The position numbers were made by a program, and so were the translations under genes. Below are positions 53,947 through 61,541 of a stretch of 64,000 bases of DNA, piece after piece. The DNA is from Hyphomicrobium sp. (GTDB lineage Bacteria > Pseudomonadota > Alphaproteobacteria > Rhizobiales > Hyphomicrobiaceae): NCBI GenBank assembly GCA_003987725.1, contig RXJH01000002.1, positions 100,461 through 164,460 on the forward strand, written 5' to 3'. Within the stretch, counting starts at the first letter, position 1. Each line of letters opens with the position of its first letter. The notes under the pieces were generated by a model. The model did not search any database and had not been told where the DNA came from. It was given only the letters and a program-made list of their open reading frames with translations.

Positions 53947-54162
53947 TTACGCGGCTGCCGCCATCAGGCGATCGACTGTCGCTGCGAAATGACCGCACCA
54001 ATCTTTCGTCTCCACCACCGGCCACACTCCGTGATCATTGGAGGCCGATTGAGCCATAGGCGCATTATAGCGGCACAGGCCGGTGTCTTTTTCCTTATGC
54101 TTCGTGGCGGTCTTGCTTTGATTATCGAAAAATTGGCAATTGCCGCAGGCACAGGTGGTCAT
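53947..54162 (-). CDS. Small Cys-rich protein, possible iron-sulfur or zinc site
   Basis: A 71-residue protein. CACGNCQFFDNQSK at the start and later GLCRYNAP and DWCGHF give the pattern C-x-C-x2-C ... C-R ... W-C-x-F, known from small proteins and phage-encoded ones in Rhizobiales. Four cysteines suggest a metal centre. ATG at 54162 begins the conserved segment; the longer frame to 54291 reads as non-coding. Confidence 0.7.
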   Translation of the reverse strand: MTTCACGNCQFFDNQSKTATKHKEKDTGLCRYNAPMAQSASNDHGVWPVVETKDWCGHFAATVDRLMAAAA

Positions 54163-54209
54163 TGGATGCCTCCTCGTCCTAGTGCCCATGGCCCAAACCG
54201 GACCTCCTG

Positions 54210-54461
54210 TCAGGGTCCACTCATCGCCAGCGCACTTTTCGCTTCGCTCCGGACGGCTTCCAGAGCCAAAATCGCCTCGTCGACAAAACAATCAATCTCG
54301 GCTGCCGTTCCCATATGCGGAGAAATGGGCAGATCAGCCACCCGGCTCATGGCGCTGGATTTCACATAGATTTGGACGAAAGCCGCTACCGGACGGGCGT
54401 CATCATCGCCCGCTGAAAAGTGAAATCCAAACCGGCCTTTTGTTTCTTCGATTTGCATCTC
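54210..54461 (-). CDS. Small conserved hypothetical protein
   Basis: An 83-residue protein. IEETKGRFGFHFSAGDDDAR is followed by AAFVQIYVKSSAMSRVADLP and a C-terminal helix (VDEAILALEAVRSEAKSALA). ATG at 54461 follows GGGAGACC. It is soluble and resembles small unknown Rhizobiales proteins found with CBS-domain and stress genes. Function unknown. Confidence 0.65.
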   Translation of the reverse strand, partial: EMQIEETKGRFGFHFSAGDDDARPVAAFVQIYVKSSAMSRVADLPISPHMGTAAEIDCFVDEAILALEAVRSEAKSALAMSGP

Positions 54462-54517
54462 GGGTCTCCCAAACGCTTCAGCCGAACCGGCCGGTATGCC
54501 TTCAGCTCGATTTCGGT

Positions 54518-54952
54518 TCAGCGGTCGCCTTTGATGTAATGTTCGAGCTGTTCGATAATGAACTTTTGATCTGCAATCACGCTTTTGACCAAATCGCCGA
54601 TCGAAACCAATCCGATAACCGTCGTGTGCTCGAGGACAGGGAGATGGCGAACGGCTTTCGCGGTCATGATAGCCATGCACTCCTCCACGGTCTGATCCAA
54701 TCGGGTGCAGATGACGGTAGTCGACATGATCTCCCGCACCAGCGTCCGAGGAGATGTCCGTCCCTTCAACACGATCTTTCGAGCGTAGTCTCGTTCGGTG
54801 ATGATCCCGGTGAGATTTCCACCGTCGATGACGACGAGCGCCCCAATCTGATGCTCCGCCATCATCTCGAGGGCAGCCAGCACGGAGGCATCCGGATGAA
54901 TATCATAGACACCGCGCCCTTTCTGATCGAGCACATCTCGAACGGTTGCCAT
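54518..54952 (-). CDS. Two-CBS-domain protein
   Basis: A 144-residue protein made of two CBS motifs (VRDVLDQKGRGVYDIHPDAS with LTGIITERDYARKIV, and VREIMSTTVICTRLDQTVEE with VIGLVSIGDLVKSVI). Such stand-alone pairs bind AMP, ATP, NADH or SAM and sense energy state; in Rhizobiales they occur with universal-stress and anaerobic genes as here. ATG at 54952 follows GAGAGGTG. Confidence 0.93.
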   Translation of the reverse strand: MATVRDVLDQKGRGVYDIHPDASVLAALEMMAEHQIGALVVIDGGNLTGIITERDYARKIVLKGRTSPRTLVREIMSTTVICTRLDQTVEECMAIMTAKAVRHLPVLEHTTVIGLVSIGDLVKSVIADQKFIIEQLEHYIKGDR

Positions 54953-55024
54953 CTCGCGGCACCTCTCGACATCTTCACGGCAACCGTCAACGGGTACTCA
55001 AAAAGCTGCAGCCGTTACGGCAGC

Positions 55025-55747
55025 TCATATGCCCGAACCAGTGACTGCCAGAACTTGCCCTGTCACTCCGGCAGATGCGTCGCTCGCCAGAAACGCAACG
55101 GCTTGAGCGACATCACCGCGTTTCGCCCAATGCTTAAGGTCTTTGGGCTTCATGGCGGCGATGTTGGATTCCGTATCCACGAGTCCAGGCGCCACTGCGT
55201 TGAACCGGATGCCCACGTCGCGACCTTCGAGCGCGAGCGTTCTCGTGAGCGCCTCGATGCCCGCTTTGGCGCAATTGTAGGCGACCATATTGGCCTGAGG
55301 CAGCCCGGCACGGGCGAAGTTGATGATGGTTCCGCCCCCGCTATCCCGCATGCGAAAAAAGGCGGCGCGCGAGCACAGGAATGACGACAAAAGATTGTTG
55401 TTCAGTTCGTGCTGCCAGTCGTCCAACGAGTGCTCCACAGCCGGCTTGTAACGCGTGAGCCCGCCTGCCAAGTTCACGAGGATATCGATGCGACCGTATT
55501 CCCGAATCATCTGACCGATCGCCTCGTTCACTTCTTGCTCGTTGGTGAGATCGGCGGCCAGCGCCAGGACGCGAGCACCACGTGAGCGTAGCTCGGCAGC
55601 CCGAGCCTCAACATTAGCTCGATTGCGAGCTGAGATTGCGAGACTCGCGCCAAGGTCAGCCAGCGCTTGAGCTACCGCTAGCCCGATCTGTCCGTTTCCG
55701 CTAACCCCGGTGACAAGAGCAAATTTGCCCTCCAACCCGGTTGCCAT
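55025..55747 (-). CDS. Short-chain dehydrogenase/reductase with altered catalytic Ser
   Basis: A 240-residue SDR. Cofactor motif VTGVSGNGQIGLAVAQ (TGxxxGxG), NAG-type site as VNLAGG, then IINFARAGLPQANMVAYNCAKAG: the Tyr and Lys (YNCAK) are present, but the Ser normally 13 residues before Tyr is Phe. Either a neighbouring residue serves or activity is altered. The C-terminus VTGQVLAVTGSGI is the usual family end. ATG at 55747 has AAGGAG at correct spacing; 55753 would be too close. Substrate unknown. Confidence 0.88.
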   Translation of the reverse strand: MATGLEGKFALVTGVSGNGQIGLAVAQALADLGASLAISARNRANVEARAAELRSRGARVLALAADLTNEQEVNEAIGQMIREYGRIDILVNLAGGLTRYKPAVEHSLDDWQHELNNNLLSSFLCSRAAFFRMRDSGGGTIINFARAGLPQANMVAYNCAKAGIEALTRTLALEGRDVGIRFNAVAPGLVDTESNIAAMKPKDLKHWAKRGDVAQAVAFLASDASAGVTGQVLAVTGSGI

Positions 55748-55796
55748 AGCCATCTCCTTTGCCCCTTTGCTTCTTGCTCGGCCAGCAGATTAGCGG

Positions 55797-56627
55797 TCAG
55801 TCCGCATGCGGAACGAATGCAACATGGGCGACCTTGCTCTCGACCGTTGTCACACCCTCAACGCCTTGCAGCAAACGCACGGCATCGACGATCATCTGCT
55901 GATCTGTCGTCGCTCCCGTAAGCAGCACCTTGCCGCTCAAAACATGCACATCAATGCAATTTTGAATGGACTTCGCGCCGAACCGGCGATCCATGGCAGC
56001 CCGCGCACGAAACAGGATGACCTGGTCCATGAGCACGTTGCGGGATCGCGCGGTTTCCTGAAATGTAGAACTCTCTGCCAAGCGAACGATATGTTCGACG
56101 CAGTCTTGGACTGGGACCCGTGCGGTATTGAGCACGATCGCATAGAGCGACGGATCCCCCCAGTCGATGCCAAAAAGTCTTTGCATCGTTCCGTTATGAG
56201 CGGCGTCGCTGCGCTCGATTTCCCGACGTGCGTTTGCGGCGATGCCAACGCCGAGCCGCTCCATCAGAACTCTTTCGCGAAAGAGCATCGGAGCGCAGAT
56301 ACGCACACAAATGACGTGCGGTATGGACCTCAAGAGATAGCTGGCACCCCAGCCTCTGATCAGCACGTTTCCCTTGACCGCCAGCTCCAAAATCTCTTGA
56401 GCCGTATACCGGGACATTCGCTTGCGATCGAGCGTCCACCGCTCCAGCATCGACGTCTCGCCTTCGAGAAATCGATGCACCTCGCTTTCCGGCATGCCGG
56501 CTCGTGCAGCAATGTCGTGCTCGACAATCTCATGGTGAACGATCGCAAGGCCCAATCGAGTTGCGAGCCCTCTCGCCACTTCGCTTCCGCGCGTCGCCAT
56601 CTCGCGCGTCATCGCGATGACAGCCAT
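55797..56627 (-). CDS. Cytidylate-kinase-like domain fused to BON domain
   Basis: A 276-residue protein. Residues 1-190 are the cytidylate-kinase-like family (VIAMTREMATRGSEVARGLA at the start, then HHEIVEHDIAARAGMPESEV, GNVLIRGWGASYLLRSIPHV and VRICAPMLFRERVLMERLGV). Residues about 205-270 are a BON domain (FGAKSIQNCIDVHVLSGKVL with LLQGVEGVTTVESKVAHV). The Walker-like loop is replaced by TREMATRGSE, as usual for this subfamily. BON domains bind membranes or lipids, so the fusion may be a membrane-linked kinase-like sensor. ATG at 56627 follows AAAGGAGGA. Confidence 0.85.
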   Translation of the reverse strand: MAVIAMTREMATRGSEVARGLATRLGLAIVHHEIVEHDIAARAGMPESEVHRFLEGETSMLERWTLDRKRMSRYTAQEILELAVKGNVLIRGWGASYLLRSIPHVICVRICAPMLFRERVLMERLGVGIAANARREIERSDAAHNGTMQRLFGIDWGDPSLYAIVLNTARVPVQDCVEHIVRLAESSTFQETARSRNVLMDQVILFRARAAMDRRFGAKSIQNCIDVHVLSGKVLLTGATTDQQMIVDAVRLLQGVEGVTTVESKVAHVAFVPHAD

Positions 56628-56982
56628 TGTATCCTCCTTTGCGGCATCGCGTGCCGGAGGATGCGCCTGTAAGCCCGACGGCCTGCCAAGCAGCATTACG
56701 GGTACTTAGAACTCGCGCTCGCCGCCCAATGGATCCTTTCGCAAAAATTTTAAGCCGTTGTTTCCACCGTCGCAACATCGACGGAGTGCCTTGGCAAGGT
56801 GGGTTTCACTCCCGGCCCTGCACATCGCAAGCGTATTGCATTGCGGTAAAGCGGGCGAGATCGATCAAATTTTTCGATTTCGGCTGCCCCGTCCTTGAAC
56901 GCGTTAGACGGTCAATTACTTCAGATACACAGATGCGAAGTCCCCTAATGGGACTTGCGATGTCAACCACAGGAGGTTGGCA

Positions 56983-57348
56983 ATGGATGCAAGGCAAAAC
57001 ATCACAAGCGACTGGCAGGACTCGGCCAACGTCTTGCTCGGAATTGCACTGTTCATCTCACCTTGGGCGCTAAACTATGTAGCGGAGACCAACGCTGCAC
57101 TGAATGCACACATCGTCGGGGCGGTCATCACGTTGCTGGCTCTAGCGGCGCTGTTCGCCTTCCGCGTCTGGGAGGAATGGATTAATGCCGTGTTGGGCGC
57201 TTGGCTGATCGTAGCACCATGGGTGCTAAGCTTCAGCGGCCATGCGGTGGCGACGCGTACGAGCATAGCGATCGGAATCGCCGCGATCGTGCTAGCGCTT
57301 TGGTCGGTGAACGAGCACACCTCAGGGCACATGAGTGCCGGAGGTTAA
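56983..57348 (+). CDS. SPW-repeat membrane protein
   Basis: A 121-residue protein with four helices and two copies of the SPW motif (GIALFISPWALNY and GAWLIVAPWVLSF), the SPW-repeat family of unknown function. WQDSANVLLG and WEEWINAVLG precede the copies. ATG at 56983 has AGGAGG upstream. Divergent from the kinase-BON gene. It ends a block of stress-type genes. Confidence 0.92.
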   Translation: MDARQNITSDWQDSANVLLGIALFISPWALNYVAETNAALNAHIVGAVITLLALAALFAFRVWEEWINAVLGAWLIVAPWVLSFSGHAVATRTSIAIGIAAIVLALWSVNEHTSGHMSAGG

Positions 57349-57766
57349 GCAGGCGGCCTACAGGCACGCCACTGATGGTCGGAATCGCGCGGTCCCTGAC
57401 CGGGCGCGTGGGATCTTCGGCGACGCGGATAGGTTTGATCGTGGATTGGAGCGACAGTGATTAACTCACCGGTTGCACCGTCGATTTTGGTCCAACCAAC
57501 TTGAGGAAGCGGCGAAAAGCATCAACGCACGCAAATTGTCGCCGGATACTTGTCACTGTGCCAGTCAAGACGGCCTTCGTGTCCGCCGCAACGAAAGGCA
57601 AGAGTAGCAGAACCGCAACGCGATGCAGCGAAATCCAACGGCTTGTGAATGTTGTGAACAATTCCGGGCCGTCGCCTCGCTTTTCGCGCAAAACAGCCCC
57701 AGATGGAACCGGCCGTCGCTGATTCAGCAACTTCGACTGGTCTGTTAAATTCGGGGAAGATTCTGA
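57349..57766 (+). other. Region upstream of the PqqD operon, with a candidate 41-residue Cys-bearing ORF
   Basis: About 420 bases. A plus-strand ORF 57623-57748 reads MQRNPTACECCEQFRAVASL and ends LIQQLRLVC, with a CECC cluster, 18 bases before the pqqD-like start. It lacks a good ribosome site, so it is only a candidate peptide gene. A second, Arg/Lys-rich frame (57501-57722, TTG start) overlaps it and is less likely. Confidence 0.3.
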
Positions 57767-58222
57767 ATGTTAGACGCTGCCGCCGATATTGGCATCTTAG
57801 AGGTCTCAACTCCCGACTGCGTCGCGAACGATTTTGACGGCGAGATCGTGGCGCTGAATTTGTCGAGCGGTGTCTACTGGAGTCTGCGCGATCTCGCGGC
57901 TGCGCTGTGGCGGGATGTTACGTCAGGACATAACCCAGAAGCGATCATCGACCGCCTAGCTCAGATGAATTCAAACCTCGCCCATGAGAGTCATCTCGTC
58001 ATTGCGAATCTCGTGAACGCCGGCCTGTTGCGTCGGTGCAGTGGGAGCCCTGTTGCGCTCGAGGCGAGCGAAACGGTGGCACGTGCAGAGGCGGGCGAAG
58101 TTGCCTTTTCGGTCGAGTCTTATGAGGACATGAAGGACTTGATCCTGGCAGACCCGGTGCATGATACTGAGGAGCACCTCGGCTGGCCCGTCATACGCAA
58201 TGACAATGGCGTCGGCGCATGA
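57767..58222 (+). CDS. PqqD-family peptide-binding protein (RRE domain)
   Basis: A 151-residue protein. The first 90 residues match PqqD/RRE: VANDFDGEIVALNLSSGVYW, then SLRDLAAALWRDVTSGHNPEAII and LVNAGLLRR. PqqD-like domains bind leader peptides of ribosomal peptides and present them to modifying enzymes. The 55-residue acidic C-terminus (YEDMKDLILADPVHDTEEHLGWP) is an added segment, as in PqqD relatives of the HPr-rel-A systems. It has GGGGAAG upstream of the ATG and overlaps the next gene by four bases. Confidence 0.85.
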   Translation: MLDAAADIGILEVSTPDCVANDFDGEIVALNLSSGVYWSLRDLAAALWRDVTSGHNPEAIIDRLAQMNSNLAHESHLVIANLVNAGLLRRCSGSPVALEASETVARAEAGEVAFSVESYEDMKDLILADPVHDTEEHLGWPVIRNDNGVGA

Positions 58223-59313
58223 TTGCGTGCGCTCTGTCCGGTGTTGCGCAATCTGAGGCAAACCGGCCGCGCGCAGACGAACTTTTAGAGGCGCTTGACC
58301 TATTTACAGCGCGACACGCGAAACGGGCCCATCAGGTCCGGGTGCGGGTCGCAGATCTGTCCATCCGTCTCTACATGCCATCGGCCGCCATGGCCGATCT
58401 CTATGCAGGTCGGCTCGGTGGCGCGGTCAAAACAAATGCCGGGGCCGATGATCTGCACTTCCACCTCGCCGAGCCATCGGCGGTCGGTAACCCAGATGCC
58501 GCAAATTTTGCTTACTACCAATCCCTCGGACCTGATTTCGAGCGACTTGCCGGAGAGTCGGGCCTCATCGGCATCGTCGGCCGACCAGACCCGTATAACA
58601 ATCCAACCGAGCCATGCACGCTTTTCAATCCGCGTACAGGCGTCGGCGTGCAGTGGGTGACCTCGCTGGCTGACCTGCCACCGTGGGATGCTGGCTCACC
58701 TTTCCGTCTGCTCATCCACTGGGCAACCGCGCAGCGCGGATTGCGCATGATGCACGCCGGCTCTCTCGTCTCAGGGCGCAGGTCCATGCTGCTCGTCGGT
58801 GGAGGCGGCAGCGGCAAGTCGGGTACGACACTCGCGGGCGTCGCGTCGGGTCTTCAGACGTTGGGCGACGACTATGTCGTGGTCACGGCCGACCCTGTAC
58901 CTCGTGTCCATCGGGTCCATCAGTTGCTGAAACAGGACCCGGCCGGCATCAAACGCGTCCTTGGGCCACGCGAGTTGGAGACGCCCTTAGTGCTGAATTG
59001 GCAGGGCAAGGTCGAAATCGATCCCGAGTTACATTTCAGGGGATGCATGGCCGAGAGTGCGGACGTCGTAGCGCTCGTTCTTCCCAGGATCGCTCGTGCA
59101 GATCAGACGACTTTCGAACCTCTTCGAGCTCAGGATTTATTCCATCATGCCGCCGCATCCATGTGGCAGCAGCTTCCGGGTGCGCAGAAATCCGGCTTCA
59201 TGTTTGCCACGGCGCTAACGCGGCGCGTTCCGACGTGGCGCATGAACCTTTCCTCGGATCCGTTTGAGATCGGCAGAGCGGTACGTCGGTTTCTCGATAG
59301 CGGTGTGCCATGA
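58219..59313 (+). CDS. HprK-related kinase
   Basis: A 364-residue protein. A HprK-type P-loop LLVGGGGSGKSGTTLAGVAS (about 191-210) is followed by TLGDDYVVVTAD (the metal/catalytic DD) and LVLPRIARADQTTFEPL. The N-terminal half is a distinct domain (about 1-185, including LFNPRTGVGVQWVTSLADLPPWDAGSP). Such proteins, called HprK-related kinases, accompany PqqD-like proteins in peptide-modification gene sets and phosphorylate peptide side chains in some lasso clusters. It sits between the PqqD gene and the glycosyltransferases, overlapping both by four bases. Confidence 0.87.
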   Translation: MIACALSGVAQSEANRPRADELLEALDLFTARHAKRAHQVRVRVADLSIRLYMPSAAMADLYAGRLGGAVKTNAGADDLHFHLAEPSAVGNPDAANFAYYQSLGPDFERLAGESGLIGIVGRPDPYNNPTEPCTLFNPRTGVGVQWVTSLADLPPWDAGSPFRLLIHWATAQRGLRMMHAGSLVSGRRSMLLVGGGGSGKSGTTLAGVASGLQTLGDDYVVVTADPVPRVHRVHQLLKQDPAGIKRVLGPRELETPLVLNWQGKVEIDPELHFRGCMAESADVVALVLPRIARADQTTFEPLRAQDLFHHAAASMWQQLPGAQKSGFMFATALTRRVPTWRMNLSSDPFEIGRAVRRFLDSGVP

Positions 59314-60110
59314 CCGCCGCTCCCATAGTCAGCGTCATCATACCGGTTTTCAACGGTGAGCGGCACCTTGGCGAAGCGCTGGCTTCGCTGAAGGAAGAGC
59401 CCGACCTTCAGCTCGACATCGTCATTGTCGATGACGGATCGACGGATCGTTCGCTGGATATCATCTCTGAAATCAGTCGCCGCGATCGGCGCCTGCGCAT
59501 CATGAGCGGGCCACATCGAGGCGTCGCCGCCGCGCGCAATATTGGCGTCCAAGCAGCGCAGGGCGAGTTTGTAACTTTTCTCGATTGCGATGATGTCTGC
59601 CCGCGCGGGCGTATTGCGCGCCAGCTCGGAAAGCTTCTCGCCAGCCCTGAGGTGGCGTATGTCGTCGGGCAGACCCTACTTTTCGAGCAGCTCGACGATG
59701 CGCAGCGTCCGTACCCCGGTTCGCGGAGCGCCAGCATGTTGCTGCCCACGTTGCACAGTGCGCTCTTTCGAAGAGGAGTGTTCAGTCAATTCGGTTTGTT
59801 CGACGAAGAACTCACCTTCTCTGAAGACCTGGATTTTTTCTTCCGTCTCGCCGAGCACGATGAGCCTATTCTGGTCGAGGCTGAGATTGCCTCGCTCTAC
59901 CGCCGGCACGACGCCAACATGACACGCAACGGTCGCGCCATTCGCGCTTCCACTCTCCAGGTTCTCAATAAGTCGATTGCGCGCCGAAGGGCGATTGGAC
60001 GGCGCAAGCCGCTGGACCTGTTCTTCGTGCAACACCAAGAGGTAGAGGCTTTGTTTGATAGGCCCGCGAGCAACGACGCGTGTGACCGCTCAAAGGCAGG
60101 GGCGCAATGA
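59310..60110 (+). CDS. Family 2 glycosyltransferase, first of three
   Basis: A 266-residue GT-A glycosyltransferase. VSVIIPVFNGERHLGEALAS and IVDDGSTDRS bind the nucleotide sugar; FLDCDDV is the DxD metal site; a later FSEDLDFFFRLAEHDEP holds the ED base. No membrane segment, so a cytoplasmic enzyme acting on a soluble or membrane-near acceptor. Its ATG overlaps the kinase stop and its end overlaps the second transferase. All three resemble each other, so local duplication is likely. Confidence 0.9.
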   Translation: MTAAPIVSVIIPVFNGERHLGEALASLKEEPDLQLDIVIVDDGSTDRSLDIISEISRRDRRLRIMSGPHRGVAAARNIGVQAAQGEFVTFLDCDDVCPRGRIARQLGKLLASPEVAYVVGQTLLFEQLDDAQRPYPGSRSASMLLPTLHSALFRRGVFSQFGLFDEELTFSEDLDFFFRLAEHDEPILVEAEIASLYRRHDANMTRNGRAIRASTLQVLNKSIARRRAIGRRKPLDLFFVQHQEVEALFDRPASNDACDRSKAGAQ

Positions 60111-60856
60111 CCGTTCAAGCGCTCCCTCGGATCTCGGTCATCATGACGACGTATAACGGGGCAGAATTCGTAGACCAATCTATAGGGTCGCTTACGGCCG
60201 AGCCCGGCGTCGATCTGGATATCGTCGTCGTCGACGACGCCTCGACTGATGGAACGCTTGCACGCCTGCGCGATCTTGAGGCGCACGATCCTCGTATTCG
60301 CGTTTTCGCCGGGGAGAAGCGCGGCATCGCCGGATCGCGCAATGCTGGGCTGGCCAAAGTCAGGTACGAGCTTCTTACGTTTCTTGATCAAGACGATCTT
60401 TGCATGCCGGGCCGCCTCGCGCGTCAAGCCGCGCTGATCCAGAGAACGCCCGATGCAGCGGCCGTCATGGGCGAAACACTCATGTTTCAGACCCTCGGCC
60501 CGGACCGGATGCCTTTGCCGGGCACCAACACAGCGCGCATCCTCGGTATACAGCTGTCAGCCGGCTTATTCCGGACCAGCGCTGTCCGGTCACTTGGGTT
60601 CGACAGCACATTCGCTATGGCAGACGATTTTGATCTGATCCTGCGCCTGCTTGAGACGGATCATGAGATCGCGGTCGAACGCGAAGTTGCGACGTTGCAC
60701 CGGCGTCACGTCGGAAACACGTCGGGAAATATCTCGGCCCTGCGGCTCGAACTGCTCAAGGTGTTCCAGGCATCATTGAAGCGTCGCCGCGCTGCGGGAC
60801 AAGTCGGACCGATCATGCATCCGCTGGTGGCAGCGATGTCTCGGGCTGGAAACTAG
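60107..60856 (+). CDS. Family 2 glycosyltransferase, second of three
   Basis: A 249-residue GT2. Seen: ISVIMTTYNGAEFVDQSIGS, VVDDASTDGTL, FLDQDDLCMPGRLARQAALI and FAMADDFDLILRLLETDHEI. It is close in length and layout to the one upstream, with the same C-terminal RRRAAGQ-type tail. It overlaps its upstream neighbour by four bases and is followed by the third GT2 after four bases. Confidence 0.9.
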   Translation: MTVQALPRISVIMTTYNGAEFVDQSIGSLTAEPGVDLDIVVVDDASTDGTLARLRDLEAHDPRIRVFAGEKRGIAGSRNAGLAKVRYELLTFLDQDDLCMPGRLARQAALIQRTPDAAAVMGETLMFQTLGPDRMPLPGTNTARILGIQLSAGLFRTSAVRSLGFDSTFAMADDFDLILRLLETDHEIAVEREVATLHRRHVGNTSGNISALRLELLKVFQASLKRRRAAGQVGPIMHPLVAAMSRAGN

Positions 60857-60860
60857 GTCC

Positions 60861-61541
60861 ATGTCGGATTCTGCTTATGCAGTCGTCATCCCCGCATATA
60901 ACGCAGCGCGCACGTTGGATGAAGCAATCCGGTCGGTGCTTGCACAGACGGTTGCCGCCAGCGACATCCTCGTGATTGACGACGGCTCGACAGACGATAC
61001 GGGCGATATTGCCGCGAGATACGGCGGCACGGTTCGCGTTATCAGGCAAGGCAATGCAGGGGCGGCTGCCGCGACGACCGTGGGGTTGACGAACGTATCG
61101 GCGCCGTTCGTTGCGGGTTTGGACGCCGATGACATTTGGCTGCCTGAGAAAGCCGAGCGGCAATTGGAGCGATTGGCACGTGCACCACACGTCGACGGTC
61201 TGTTCTGTCGCGTTCGCCGTTTTCAGCATGGCGGCAATGATCGATCGAGCGGCGTGGTTTCCGATGGCCTGTCGCGTTCCGCAATGATGTTGCGCGCGTC
61301 TGCCGTTGCAGCGATCGGCCCCGTCAACGATCCGGGGGGTGCGCGCGGCCGCGGTGAGATGATCGATTGGCTGCAAAGAGGCCGCGAACTCGGATTGATT
61401 TTCGAAACGCTGCCGGAGGTGTTAGGGCTCCGTCGAATCCTTCCTGGGAGCTTGAGTTACGGCCATGACGCGATGGCAGATCGTGGTTATCTCGACGTTG
61501 TCCGTGCCTCGCTCGAGCGGAGGAGAGCGAGATCAACATGA
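60861..61541 (+). CDS. Family 2 glycosyltransferase, third of three
   Basis: A 226-residue GT2, the shortest of the set. Seen: YAVVIPAYNAARTLDEAIRS, VIDDGSTDDTGDIAARYGGT and GLDADDIWLPEKAERQLERL. It has the RGEMIDWLQRGRELGL segment where the acid/base residue of the family lies. It ends with a 4-base overlap onto the nucleotidyltransferase gene, making pqqD-hprK-GT-GT-GT-NTP one transcript. Confidence 0.9.
   Translation: MSDSAYAVVIPAYNAARTLDEAIRSVLAQTVAASDILVIDDGSTDDTGDIAARYGGTVRVIRQGNAGAAAATTVGLTNVSAPFVAGLDADDIWLPEKAERQLERLARAPHVDGLFCRVRRFQHGGNDRSSGVVSDGLSRSAMMLRASAVAAIGPVNDPGGARGRGEMIDWLQRGRELGLIFETLPEVLGLRRILPGSLSYGHDAMADRGYLDVVRASLERRRARST

Noticed and set aside
54140-55384. 414-codon plus-strand ORF
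   Set aside because: It runs opposite to the CBS, SDR and small Cys-rich genes, has no ribosome site, and its protein is compositionally unlike any family.
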